NCBI GenBank assembly: GCA_037969115.1
Contig: JBBKWQ010000025.1
Location: 1 to 12,696 of the forward strand
Length of the DNA stretch: 12,696 nucleotides
Source: JBBKWQ01 sp037969115
GTDB taxonomy: Bacteria > Actinomycetota > Acidimicrobiia > Acidimicrobiales > Ilumatobacteraceae
Direction: 5' to 3'
The position numbers and the translations under genes were made by a program. The first letter of the stretch is position 1. Each line of letters opens with the position of its first letter. Of this stretch, positions 1 to 5,924 are shown piece by piece. Below the pieces are notes generated by a model, which saw only the letters and a list, made by a program, of their open reading frames with translations, was not told the DNA's origin and made no database searches.

Positions 1-2
1 CG

Positions 3-488
3 AACGTGTGGTTCTTCGTCCCGAGTGAGCTCGACCCCAACGACCCCAACGTCTTCATCGCAGAGCCGGAGGACGCCGAAGTCCTCGCGGCCTACGCCCG
101 CCATCTCCACGCCAACTACTCCGACTTCGTTCAGAACCCAGCTTTGCTCGAGCCGTCAGGAGCGTTCAAGGCGACTGTCACAGCGGAGGGACTCGCGCAG
201 CTCGAGCCGGGGTACAGAGAGGCGGCCGAGATCGGGCAGCACTTCAAGCTGTTCGGCGGGGACTTGATCAGACCGAACGTCGTCGACGAACCGCGAACGG
301 ACACAGAGGTCTTCATCCTTGATTGTGAAATCGCTCAGTCGAAATGGGTGTACAACTCAGACGGCAGTCGGGTCGACCCGAATCTTCCTGATGTCGAGAT
401 CTCTCCAATCCTGGCTCAGATGGTTAAAGAGGATGACGGAGTCTGGCGACTGAACAGTCTTACGATCGACGCTCGGGCGTGCTTGTGA
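3..488 (+). CDS. C-terminal part of a hypothetical protein (5' end outside the window)
   Basis: The frame is open from the left edge to the TGA at 486-488, so the gene is probably cut by the window. A GTG at 6 is in frame but has no room for a visible ribosome site, so I do not take it as the start. About 160 residues are visible. They are acidic, soluble and without a membrane segment. The pattern is a helical start (an AEPEDAEVLAAYARHLHANY stretch), a central GQHFKLFGGDLIRPNVV segment, then alternating strands ending in DGVWRLNSLTIDARACL. This resembles the NTF2/SnoaL-like C-terminal domains of many actinobacterial lipoproteins, where the last strands read 'W.v..l.id...C'. That fold assignment is inference only. 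Its stop overlaps the start of the secreted protein downstream, so the two are likely one operon. I do not recognise a specific function. Confidence 0.75.
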   Translation, partial: NVWFFVPSELDPNDPNVFIAEPEDAEVLAAYARHLHANYSDFVQNPALLEPSGAFKATVTAEGLAQLEPGYREAAEIGQHFKLFGGDLIRPNVVDEPRTDTEVFILDCEIAQSKWVYNSDGSRVDPNLPDVEISPILAQMVKEDDGVWRLNSLTIDARACL

Positions 489-1549
489 GGCGGCTGCTGA
501 TCCTCGCGATCGCCGTCGTGTGTTCTCTTGCCGTTCCGCCGGCCGTCGCTGCGGCTCCACCGGCGAATGGCGGTTCCACGACTACTGCGTCAAACTCGGT
601 CCGCCGCGTGGACAGTCGGAACAACTCGGGTGGGATGAGCACGAGCATGAGCGTCCCGGGGTCGTCGCAGTTCGGGCAGCACGGTGGCGTCGGGCAGCCG
701 TGCACGTTCGACTACCCGGAGGCTCGACCCGATCCGCTCGATCCCGAAAGCATCGTGCTCGTCACCGTCACCGAGACGAACGGTTCGTGGAGGTTCACCG
801 AAATCGACCCCGAGATGTTCAGCGACGACGAGCTCGACGACCTGAACCGGTGGTTGATGCGAGTCGGCGACGAGCAGGAAGCGTTCCTCGAGTACCGCAC
901 CACGTTGGCCGAATCGCATCGGCGATTCCGGGTCGGGTGCTTCAACGACACGCGGTCGACGACGTTCAACTGGATCGACGTGTCGGCCGGCGACGCGTTC
1001 TGGCAGATCTCGGTGCAGGCGGCCGAAATGCGGGCGGCACTTCAGCTCATCGAGCCGACAGTGATCGACGATCGCGTGGTCAACACGTGGAACGGCCTGG
1101 TCGTGCGGTCCCCGGCGTGGCTCGCCATCGACCCGGCAGCATGGACTCGTCAATCGTCGCCTCCGCGTCAGTGGATGGGTTTCGAGTTGCGCCTGCTTGC
1201 CCATCCGGCCGAGCTCGAATTCGACGTGGTCTTCACGCCCAAGGACGGCGAGGGCGAACCGTTCAGCGGCACCATCGCATGCGTCGAGAGCGCTTCCGGC
1301 ATGGAAGCAGGTGGCGGCAAATTCCCGGCCGAGCCGGTCAACTTCCCCGAGTGGTCGCAGCCCGGGGTGACCGGACCGTGCGGATGGACACCGTCCGGCA
1401 AGGGGCAGGCGACGATCACGGCACGGGCAACATACCGAACCGCGCTCTGGGTGTCCGGAGCTCTCGACCCGATGGCCGACTACATCTGGGAATCTCCACC
1501 GGTCACCTACGCGGTCGGAGAACTCCGCGCCGTCAACGTCAACGACTGA
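485..1549 (+). CDS. Secreted protein of unknown function with Sec signal peptide
   Basis: About 354 residues from the GTG at 485, which forms a GTGA overlap with the previous stop. An in-frame GTG at 479 would add only two residues. The N-terminus is a clear Sec signal: RR, then a hydrophobic LLILAIAVVCSLAV core, then an AVA-A type cleavage site near residue 24. A Ser/Thr/Gly/Asn-rich linker follows to about residue 70. The mature part has four cysteines at about C73, C152, C266 and C299; the last two sit in a C-terminal beta-rich domain and could form a disulfide. That domain (SPAWLAIDPAAW to YAVGELRAVNVND) resembles the PKD-like C-terminal region of secreted actinobacterial hypotheticals that carry a 'WlwidpaaW ... 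C.w.y.....G....v.atv.y' pattern. No catalytic motif is visible. The role is unknown; it is probably an extracellular or wall-associated partner of the upstream protein. Confidence 0.85.
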   Translation: MRRLLILAIAVVCSLAVPPAVAAAPPANGGSTTTASNSVRRVDSRNNSGGMSTSMSVPGSSQFGQHGGVGQPCTFDYPEARPDPLDPESIVLVTVTETNGSWRFTEIDPEMFSDDELDDLNRWLMRVGDEQEAFLEYRTTLAESHRRFRVGCFNDTRSTTFNWIDVSAGDAFWQISVQAAEMRAALQLIEPTVIDDRVVNTWNGLVVRSPAWLAIDPAAWTRQSSPPRQWMGFELRLLAHPAELEFDVVFTPKDGEGEPFSGTIACVESASGMEAGGGKFPAEPVNFPEWSQPGVTGPCGWTPSGKGQATITARATYRTALWVSGALDPMADYIWESPPVTYAVGELRAVNVND

Positions 1550-1577
1550 CGGTTCAGCGTCTCGTTCCGGGTCAGCT

Positions 1578-2159
1578 TCACAGCGGACCCGATTGTCCCC
1601 GGTGGCGGGCGCCGACGACCTCGAGGTCACAGACGCCGTTCGCGCAGACCTCGAACGCGTCGTCGGTTGCGCGCCAACCTCGGCGAACCATCACGCCGTA
1701 GAGCTCGCATCCCAGGCAGAGCCCGAGCACTGCCTCCAACCACATCAGTGTCAAACAGATCAGGCAGATGGTTCTCGGCAGTGGTCCGTGGATGCCGCTG
1801 TTCGTGATGATGGTCATTGCCAGGGCCATGGCGATCCCCATGGTCCAGGCGAATCGCTTGGGCTTGGCCGAGACCCACTGCGGGGCGTGCCGGCGCGTCA
1901 TCCAAGCCGCGGCGACCCCGCTCGGGCTTCGGTCGAGGCCTGCGGTGACGCGTATCACGAAGTCGATGAAGAAGAAAGCGCTGACGGTCCGGATCGGCCA
2001 GAACAACTTGTCGAAGTTGGCGTAGACGAACGCGACTGCGCCGAGTGCCATCGTGATACCGGCCGCAGCTCGGGCCTGGTGCTCGTTCACGGCGGCGGCG
2101 CGCAGCACCCTTCCGTCGACGACATGCCGCTCGCTGACGTGGTGGAATTGGGCTGCCAC
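1578..2159 (-). CDS. DUF4395 family membrane protein
   Basis: 193 residues from a GTG at 2157-2159. The frame extends 30 codons further upstream, but a perfect AGGAGGT at 2164-2170 lies 4 bases before this GTG and decides the start. The sequence has the DUF4395 layout. It opens with VVDGRVLRAAAVNEHQARAAAG, then a first hydrophobic pair (ITMALGAVAFVYANF and VSAFFFIDFVIRV). Next is a cytoplasmic stretch with the typical SPSGVAAAWM and PKRFAWTMGIAMALAM blocks. Last is a helix ending in WLEAVLGLCLGCELYG. The CxxC in that helix (LCLGCELY) is the family hallmark. The biochemical function of the family is not known to me; homologues often sit near thioredoxin- or rhodanese-like genes, which are absent here. 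It lies 106 bases after the winged-helix regulator on the same strand and is probably in that operon. The C-terminal tail is charged and has two more cysteines (VCANGVC). Confidence 0.82.
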   Translation of the reverse strand: MAAQFHHVSERHVVDGRVLRAAAVNEHQARAAAGITMALGAVAFVYANFDKLFWPIRTVSAFFFIDFVIRVTAGLDRSPSGVAAAWMTRRHAPQWVSAKPKRFAWTMGIAMALAMTIITNSGIHGPLPRTICLICLTLMWLEAVLGLCLGCELYGVMVRRGWRATDDAFEVCANGVCDLEVVGARHRGQSGPL

Positions 2160-2163
2160 GAGT

Positions 2164-2170
2164 ACCTCCT
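2164..2170 (-). promoter_or_regulatory. Ribosome binding site deciding the DUF4395 gene start
   Basis: On the minus strand this reads AGGAGGT, a near-perfect anti-16S match, 4 bases before the GTG at 2159. It argues strongly against the 30-residue longer reading, whose N-terminal residues also look unlike the family. Confidence 0.8.
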
Positions 2171-2265
2171 GTCGGGCGAACTGATGAGAAGGCTCAGTTC
2201 GCACCCGCCAGACCCACGAAACCCGACCGGGATACGAGATTCGGTCCACCCACCAACCGGCGAGC

Positions 2266-2583
2266 TCATGGCCGAGTTCGGCGTGCTCGTTCGATGAGTC
2301 CTTCGAGGATTGCGAGCTCGGCCGTGAGGGCGGCGCGACCGGTCGAAGTGATCGTGACCCAGGTTCGTGGTCGTCGTTGCTCGAAGACCTTGTCGAGTTT
2401 GACCAGACCGGCGTCTGCGAGGACCTGCAGGTGTCGTCCGAGATTGCCGTCGGTCAAGCCGAGCGTCGTCCTGAGGTAGGCGAAGTCGGCCTTCTTGGAT
2501 TCGGCGAGCACGACCAGGACGCCGAGGCGGTGGCGTTGGTGAACAGTGTCGTCGAGTCCATCGGCGGGATGCTCGCCGGTCAC
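2266..2583 (-). CDS. Small winged-helix transcriptional regulator (PF13601-like)
   Basis: 105 residues from a GTG at 2581-2583 that overlaps the stop of the upstream membrane protein gene by 4 bases (GTGA). The frame is open further upstream, but that part overlaps the membrane protein gene and is not protein-like. The core fits the small MarR-like winged-helix family PF13601: HQRHRLGVLVVLAESKKADF (first helices), then LRTTLGLTDGNLGRHLQVL (helix-turn-helix with the characteristic LTDGNLxRHL). The wing follows as AGLVKLDKVFEQRRPRTWV, then ITSTGRAALTAELAILEGLI, a C-terminal dimerisation helix. There are no cysteines or other visible ligand residues, so its signal is unknown. Tight coupling to a membrane protein suggests a repressor of its own operon. 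The palindrome at 3173-3189 is the obvious operator candidate. Confidence 0.88.
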   Translation of the reverse strand: MTGEHPADGLDDTVHQRHRLGVLVVLAESKKADFAYLRTTLGLTDGNLGRHLQVLADAGLVKLDKVFEQRRPRTWVTITSTGRAALTAELAILEGLIERARRTRP

Positions 2584-3158
2584 GATCTGACAGTGGCAGT
2601 CTCGGCACGGAACTGCGTCAGCCCGGCGATGACTGCGCCCAGAAACGCAAGCTGCGGTAGCAGAGTCTGCAGCGGAATCTCGGGATCGAACCAGTTGAGG
2701 GTGCTGTCCTGGAACACCGAGCCCATCAACAGGCCCGCCGCGAGAATCGATGTCCAGATGGCCAAGGCCCGATTCTGTTGCCGCCATGCGATCGCGCCCA
2801 GGCCGGCCACGGTTGGGAGCACCCAGACCGACGGGTACTGGCGGGTCGACGACGGAACGATCGACGCCCACGTCTCGGACGCTACGAGGCTGGTGGCGAG
2901 GAACACGACGAAGGCGATCATCAGCACGTCGTCATGACCGCCGCCGACCCCCTGGCTTCGTTCGGTTCGCCATTGCAGTGCCCAGATGATCACGAATGCC
3001 AGTGGCATGCCGTACCACCAGGGCACCCAGTCGGAAGCGAAGTTGAACGAGATGTAGTGGAAGCCGACGGCACCGACGACGACGAGGGGGAACGAGGTGG
3101 CGTGGCGGTCTGCTCGGACTCGGTCTCGGAGTACGCCGGGGTCGATGGGTTCGGTCAT
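2580..3158 (-). CDS. Six-helix hypothetical membrane protein
   Basis: 192 residues from an ATG at 3156-3158 with AAGGAG 8 bases upstream. After a charged N-terminus (PIDPGVLRDRVRADRH) come about six hydrophobic segments: FPLVVVGAVGFHYISF; WVPWWYGMPLAFVIIWALQW; VLMIAFVVFLATSLVAS; VWVLPTVAGLGAIAW; LAIWTSILAAGLLMGSVF; LLPQLAFLGAVIAGLTQF. A charged loop (WRTERSQGVGGGHDD) separates the second and third. No transporter or enzyme motif is visible and I do not recognise a named family. Small membrane proteins of this type are common directly upstream of PF13601 regulators in actinobacteria. Here the pair is translationally coupled, so the regulator probably controls its level. It is the first gene of a likely three-gene operon with the regulator and the DUF4395 protein. 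Confidence 0.85.
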   Translation of the reverse strand: MTEPIDPGVLRDRVRADRHATSFPLVVVGAVGFHYISFNFASDWVPWWYGMPLAFVIIWALQWRTERSQGVGGGHDDVLMIAFVVFLATSLVASETWASIVPSSTRQYPSVWVLPTVAGLGAIAWRQQNRALAIWTSILAAGLLMGSVFQDSTLNWFDPEIPLQTLLPQLAFLGAVIAGLTQFRAETATVRS

Positions 3159-3166
3159 GTGATGAG

Positions 3167-3172
3167 CTCCTT
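3167..3172 (-). promoter_or_regulatory. Ribosome binding site of the membrane protein gene
   Basis: AAGGAG on the minus strand, 8 bases before the ATG at 3158. It directly abuts the 17-bp palindrome, so a protein bound there would also cover the start of this mRNA region. Confidence 0.7.
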
Positions 3173-3189
3173 ACTCTGCAATGCAGAGT
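3173..3189. promoter_or_regulatory. Perfect 17-bp palindrome, probable operator of the membrane protein/regulator operon
   Basis: ACTCTGCA-A-TGCAGAGT: two perfect 8-base arms around one central base. It lies 14 bases upstream of the membrane protein start and overlaps the candidate -10 region of the minus-strand promoter. The size and symmetry fit a winged-helix dimer. The regulator encoded second in this operon is the natural candidate to bind it, which would give autorepression. Assignment to that regulator is inference. Confidence 0.6.
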
Positions 3190-3213
3190 GCTCTCGAATC
3201 GAGGGAATGTCAA
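3185..3213 (-). promoter_or_regulatory. Candidate sigma-70-type promoter of the membrane protein operon
   Basis: On the minus strand a perfect TTGACA (3208-3213) is followed after 17 bases by CACTCT (3185-3190), a weak -10 that keeps the conserved A and final T. The palindrome overlaps this -10 and the expected start region, which is the classic position for repression. Confidence 0.5.
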
Positions 3214-3319
3214 GAGTCTCGAGCGGAAACTCGTCTCGGGCCCGGACGTGTTCGGTCAGCTCGGTCGTCCGGCGTCTCCGCTTCGACTGCAGACCGGCGA
3301 GGCGAACACGTGGCGTCGC

Positions 3320-3325
3320 TAACCT
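3320..3325 (+). promoter_or_regulatory. Candidate -10 element of a leaderless nadE promoter
   Basis: TAACCT fits the actinobacterial TANNNT -10 pattern and ends 6 bases before the GTG at 3332. Transcription would then begin at or next to the start codon. There is no Shine-Dalgarno sequence upstream of this GTG, which agrees with a leaderless message. No clear -35 is seen. Confidence 0.5.
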
Positions 3326-3331
3326 GAACAC

Positions 3332-5050
3332 GTGACAGTGCTTCGAATCGCGCTCGGCCAACTCAATCCGACGGTGGGTGACCTCGACGGCAATCTCGCA
3401 GGTCTGATCGAGGCGTACGACGAGGCGAACGCGGCCGGTTGCGACGTCGTCGCGTTCGGCGAACTGTCGATCACCGGCTATCCGCCCGAAGACCTCGTGC
3501 TCAAGTCCGGCTTCGTTGCCGACAACCAGGCTGCACTCGAACGATTTGCCGCTCACACCACCGATTGTGCGGCGGTGGTCGGTTTCGTCGACTCCGATCG
3601 TGACCTGTACAACGCCGCTGCGGTGTGCGTGAACGGCGAGGTCGTCGGCACGTTCCGCAAGCGACTCCTGCCGAACTACGCCGTGTTCGACGAGGCCCGG
3701 TACTTCACGCCCGGTACCGACAACGATCCGCTCGAACTGTACGAGATCGGTGGTGTGAAGGTCGGCGTGTCGATCTGCGAAGACATCTGGTCGCCGTTCG
3801 GGCCGCTCGCCACCCAGGCGGCAGGCGGCGCCGAGCTCAACATCAACATCAACGGCTCGCCGTACGCCTGGCGCAAGGATGAACGCCGCGAGCAGATGGT
3901 GGCCACTCGCGCCGAAGACGCGCACTCGGCGATCGTGTACGTCAACCAGGTCGGCGGGCAGGACGAGCTCGTGTTCGACGGCGGCTCGTTCGTCGTCGAT
4001 GCCGAGGGTTGTCTGCTCGCTCGCGCACCACAGTTCGTCGAAAGCGTCATGATCGTCGACGTGCCGGTGCCACCGGTGTATCGCAGCCGACTGCTCGACC
4101 CTCGTGGCAAACGCACCGATGTCGAGCTGCCGATCGTGCACGTGAGCGCCGAGCCGCGGAAGAACCATCCGGTCGAATCGACCCCCGTCTACCAGCCGCT
4201 CGAACCCGACCGCGAGCTGTACGACGCTCTCGTGTTGGGCACCCGCGACTACCTCCGCAAGAACGGTTTCACCGATGTCGTCATCGGTTTGTCGGGCGGC
4301 ATCGACTCCACGATCGTCGCCTGCATCGCCGCCGACGCCATCGGACCCGAGCACGTGCACGGCATCTCGATGCCGTCGCGCTACTCGTCCGACCACTCCC
4401 GATCCGACGCCCAACTCCTGGCGGAGAATCTCGGCATCGACTTCCGCACCATCTCGATCGAGCCTGCCTTCCAGGCCTACCTCGACATGCTGGCAGCGTC
4501 GTTCGAAGGGCGCGAACCGGGTCTGACGTACGAGAACATCCAGTCACGGTGCCGCGGCCAACTGCTCATGGCGATGTCGAACGAAATGGGCTGGATGGTG
4601 CTCACCACCGGCAACAAGAGCGAAATGGCGGTGGGCTACTTCACCATCTACGGCGACTCGGTCGGCGGCTACGCAGTGATCAAGGACGTGCTGAAACTGC
4701 AGGTCTACGAGCTGTGTGAGTACGTGAACCGTGCAGCCGGTCGTGAGGTCATCCCCAAGAACGTCATCGACAAGCCGCCCTCGGCCGAGCTGCGTCCCGA
4801 CCAGCGCGACGACCACAGCCTGCCGCCCTACGAGGTGCTCGACCCGATCCTCGAGCTGTACGTCGAGCAGGATCGCACCGCTACCGAGATCATCGAGCTC
4901 GGACACGATCCCGAGATCGTGCGGCGCATCACCCGTCTGGTCGACATCGCCGAGTACAAGCGTCGGCAATGCCCACCAGGCGTGCGCGTCAGCCCGAAGG
5001 CGTTCGGCAAAGACCGCCGGATGCCGATCACCCACGGCTACCGCGGTTGA
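3332..5050 (+). CDS. nadE: Glutamine-dependent NAD+ synthetase
   Basis: 572 residues. It catalyses the last step of NAD+ synthesis: ATP-dependent amidation of nicotinic acid adenine dinucleotide, with ammonia taken from glutamine. The N-terminal nitrilase-type glutaminase domain (about 1-260) shows the Glu-Lys-Cys triad: E44 in FGELSITGYPPEDL, K110 in FRKRLLPNYAVFDE and C149 in VGVSICEDIW. The C-terminal synthetase domain carries the ATP pyrophosphatase P-loop SGGIDS at 321-326, then the TTGNKSEMAVGYFTIYGDSVGGYA block and KPPSAELRPDQRDDHSLPPYEVLD. The length fits the shorter class of two-domain enzymes; the mycobacterial form is about 100 residues longer. The start GTG at 3332 is chosen because it directly follows a leaderless-type -10; a GTG two codons later is the alternative. 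It is transcribed alone and converges on the CadI-like gene with only 16 bases between stops. Confidence 0.97.
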   Translation: MTVLRIALGQLNPTVGDLDGNLAGLIEAYDEANAAGCDVVAFGELSITGYPPEDLVLKSGFVADNQAALERFAAHTTDCAAVVGFVDSDRDLYNAAAVCVNGEVVGTFRKRLLPNYAVFDEARYFTPGTDNDPLELYEIGGVKVGVSICEDIWSPFGPLATQAAGGAELNININGSPYAWRKDERREQMVATRAEDAHSAIVYVNQVGGQDELVFDGGSFVVDAEGCLLARAPQFVESVMIVDVPVPPVYRSRLLDPRGKRTDVELPIVHVSAEPRKNHPVESTPVYQPLEPDRELYDALVLGTRDYLRKNGFTDVVIGLSGGIDSTIVACIAADAIGPEHVHGISMPSRYSSDHSRSDAQLLAENLGIDFRTISIEPAFQAYLDMLAASFEGREPGLTYENIQSRCRGQLLMAMSNEMGWMVLTTGNKSEMAVGYFTIYGDSVGGYAVIKDVLKLQVYELCEYVNRAAGREVIPKNVIDKPPSAELRPDQRDDHSLPPYEVLDPILELYVEQDRTATEIIELGHDPEIVRRITRLVDIAEYKRRQCPPGVRVSPKAFGKDRRMPITHGYRG

Positions 5051-5066
5051 CCCGCCGGTTGCAGCC

Positions 5067-5492
5067 TCAGCCGCAGCAGGTGGACGGGGTTGTCTCGGCG
5101 CCGCCGACGACGTTCTCGAGCTCGATCTCGTGGTCGGCTTGTTTCACGTACCACTCCCAACGGGTGCCGTCCGGGCCGTTCACCCAGGTTTCGACCTTCT
5201 CGGCGAAGCAACAGATGGTGTCGTCGACGCCGCTCGTTTCGAGTCCGGTCTGGCTGAGGCGAGCATCTGCGGCGACGACCTGTTCGGCCGTCTCGGTCTC
5301 GACGCCGAGGTGGTTGATGGACCCCGGCTCGGCCGAGGGGTTCTCGAACAGCACGAGCTTCAGCGGCGGTTCGCTGATCTCCCAGTTCGCGTAGCCGGGC
5401 TTCACCTTGTAGGGCTCGGTGGCGAACAGCTTGGTGTAGAACTCGACGGCTTCGTCGAGGTCGGGAACGTTCAGGGCCAGTTGAAAGCGCAT
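5067..5492 (-). CDS. CadI/ArsI family metalloenzyme (vicinal oxygen chelate fold)
   Basis: 141 residues from an ATG with AAAGGA 7 bases upstream. It is a single glyoxalase-fold protein very like mycobacterial CadI: QLALNVPDLDEAVEFYTKLF, then KPGYANWEISEPPLKLVLFE, NHLGVE and WVNGPDGTRWEWYV. In ArsI C-As lyase the iron ligands are two His and one Glu, and two adjacent Cys bind trivalent organoarsenicals. Here H61 (NHLG), E113 (RWEWY) and the pair C94-C95 (TICCF) correspond. The N-terminal His ligand of ArsI is replaced by Q4, as in CadI. The protein ends in a second Cys pair (STCCG), which could bind metal. It is divergent from arsR and shares its control region, so induction by As(III) or a related metal(loid) is likely. 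Whether it cleaves methylarsenite or only binds Cd/As cannot be decided here. Confidence 0.9.
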   Translation of the reverse strand: MRFQLALNVPDLDEAVEFYTKLFATEPYKVKPGYANWEISEPPLKLVLFENPSAEPGSINHLGVETETAEQVVAADARLSQTGLETSGVDDTICCFAEKVETWVNGPDGTRWEWYVKQADHEIELENVVGGAETTPSTCCG

Positions 5493-5499
5493 TGGAGTG

Positions 5500-5505
5500 T
5501 CCTTT
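5500..5505 (-). promoter_or_regulatory. Ribosome binding site of the CadI-like gene
   Basis: AAAGGA on the minus strand, 7 bases before the ATG at 5492. The CadI-like gene therefore has a normal leader, unlike the divergent arsR. Confidence 0.6.
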
Positions 5506-5520
5506 CGAAGATCGAACTCA

Positions 5521-5540
5521 TTTCGATATCTGTCGATATG
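5521..5540. promoter_or_regulatory. ArsR-type operator, copy 1
   Basis: TTTCGATATCTGTCGATATG. It matches copy 2 (5551-5570) at 14 of 20 positions. Both copies have the layout TCGA-N6-TCRA-TATG, and TCGA is itself symmetric. The copies are offset by 30 bp, close to three helix turns. This one lies at the -10/start region of the CadI-gene promoter and just upstream of the arsR -35. AT-rich imperfect repeats of this kind are typical ArsR/SmtB targets; binding is inferred. Confidence 0.55.
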
Positions 5541-5566
5541 TTGCCAGACGCATCGAAGTATGTCAA
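5538..5566 (-). promoter_or_regulatory. Candidate promoter of the CadI-like gene
   Basis: Minus strand: perfect TTGACA (5561-5566), a 17-base spacer, then CAACAT (5538-5543). The -35 lies inside operator copy 2, and the -10 touches operator copy 1. The expected transcript starts near 5531, giving a leader of roughly 40 bases with the AAAGGA site. Confidence 0.5.
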
Positions 5567-5569
5567 TAT
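5541..5569 (+). promoter_or_regulatory. Candidate leaderless promoter of arsR-arsC-aqpS
   Basis: TTGCCA (5541-5546), a 17-base spacer, then CAATAT (5564-5569). The hexamer ends 7 bases before the ATG at 5577, so transcription would begin at or beside that codon. This fits the absence of any Shine-Dalgarno sequence. It runs back to back with the CadI-gene promoter. Confidence 0.45.
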
Positions 5570-5570
5570 G
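5551..5570. promoter_or_regulatory. ArsR-type operator, copy 2
   Basis: CATCGAAGTATGTCAATATG, the partner of the site 30 bp to the left. It covers the candidate -10 of arsR and, on the other strand, the TTGACA -35 of the CadI-like gene, so one bound dimer could block both promoters. Confidence 0.55.
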
Positions 5571-5576
5571 AAATTC

Positions 5577-5924
5577 ATGTCCACAGAAACGACCCCCACG
5601 CTGTGCTGTCCGTCGGTGATGGAATCGACGCTGTCAGAGGGCCAAGCCACCGAGTTGGCGTCGCTGCTCAAGGCGCTCGCCGACCCTGCCCGCATCCGCT
5701 TGGTGTCGATGGTGGCAAACGCCCCCTCGGGAGAACTGTGCGCGTGCGACCTCCCGGGTGCGCTCGATCGGTCACAGCCGACCGTGAGCCACCATCTCGG
5801 CCAGCTCGTGAAGGCGGGCATCCTCCACCGGGAACAGCGTGGGAAGTGGGCCTGGTTCACGCTTCGCCCCGCGCGGCTCCGCGCGCTGTGCATGGCGCTG
5901 GGCGATACCACGGTGTGTTCATGA
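5577..5924 (+). CDS. arsR: ArsR/SmtB family As(III)-responsive repressor
   Basis: 115 residues from the ATG at 5577. Another ATG at 5568 would add three residues, but the promoter geometry favours 5577. The frame runs open upstream into nadE territory without coding character. The winged-helix core is LASLLKALADPARIRLVSMV, then GELCACDLPGALDRSQPTVSHHL (helix-turn-helix) and a wing at REQRGKWAWFTL. Possible As(III) thiols are C10-C11 near the N-terminus and C55/C57 in ELCACDL, with C105 and C114 near the end. The Cys pair plus C55 matches the site described for Corynebacterium glutamicum ArsR (C15-C16-C55). The CxC is the Escherichia coli-type position, so both site types seem present. Metal(loid) binding should release it from the two operators upstream. 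Its stop overlaps the arsC start (ATGA). Confidence 0.95.
   Translation: MSTETTPTLCCPSVMESTLSEGQATELASLLKALADPARIRLVSMVANAPSGELCACDLPGALDRSQPTVSHHLGQLVKAGILHREQRGKWAWFTLRPARLRALCMALGDTTVCS

Noticed and set aside
1568..1591. CGGGTC...GACCCG as a terminator between the secreted protein and DUF4395 genes
   Set aside because: Only a 6-bp stem with a 12-base loop, no T-run, and it extends into the DUF4395 coding end; easily chance at this GC content.
590..1630. Minus-strand open frame of 346 codons opposite the secreted protein gene
   Set aside because: Arg/Asp/Pro-rich shadow typical of GC-rich DNA; the plus-strand frame has a signal peptide and a normal coding pattern.
2584..2871. Upstream extension of the winged-helix regulator frame
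   Set aside because: It overlaps the membrane protein gene; the GTGA overlap at 2580-2583 and family length support the short form.
3155..4414. Long minus-strand open frame of 419 codons opposite nadE
   Set aside because: It is the antisense shadow of a strongly conserved gene; the residue mix is His/Arg/Asp-rich and no family pattern is visible.
4731..5576. Upstream extension of the arsR frame reaching into nadE
   Set aside because: It overlaps nadE in another frame and the CadI-like gene on the other strand; real ArsR residues begin only near 5577.
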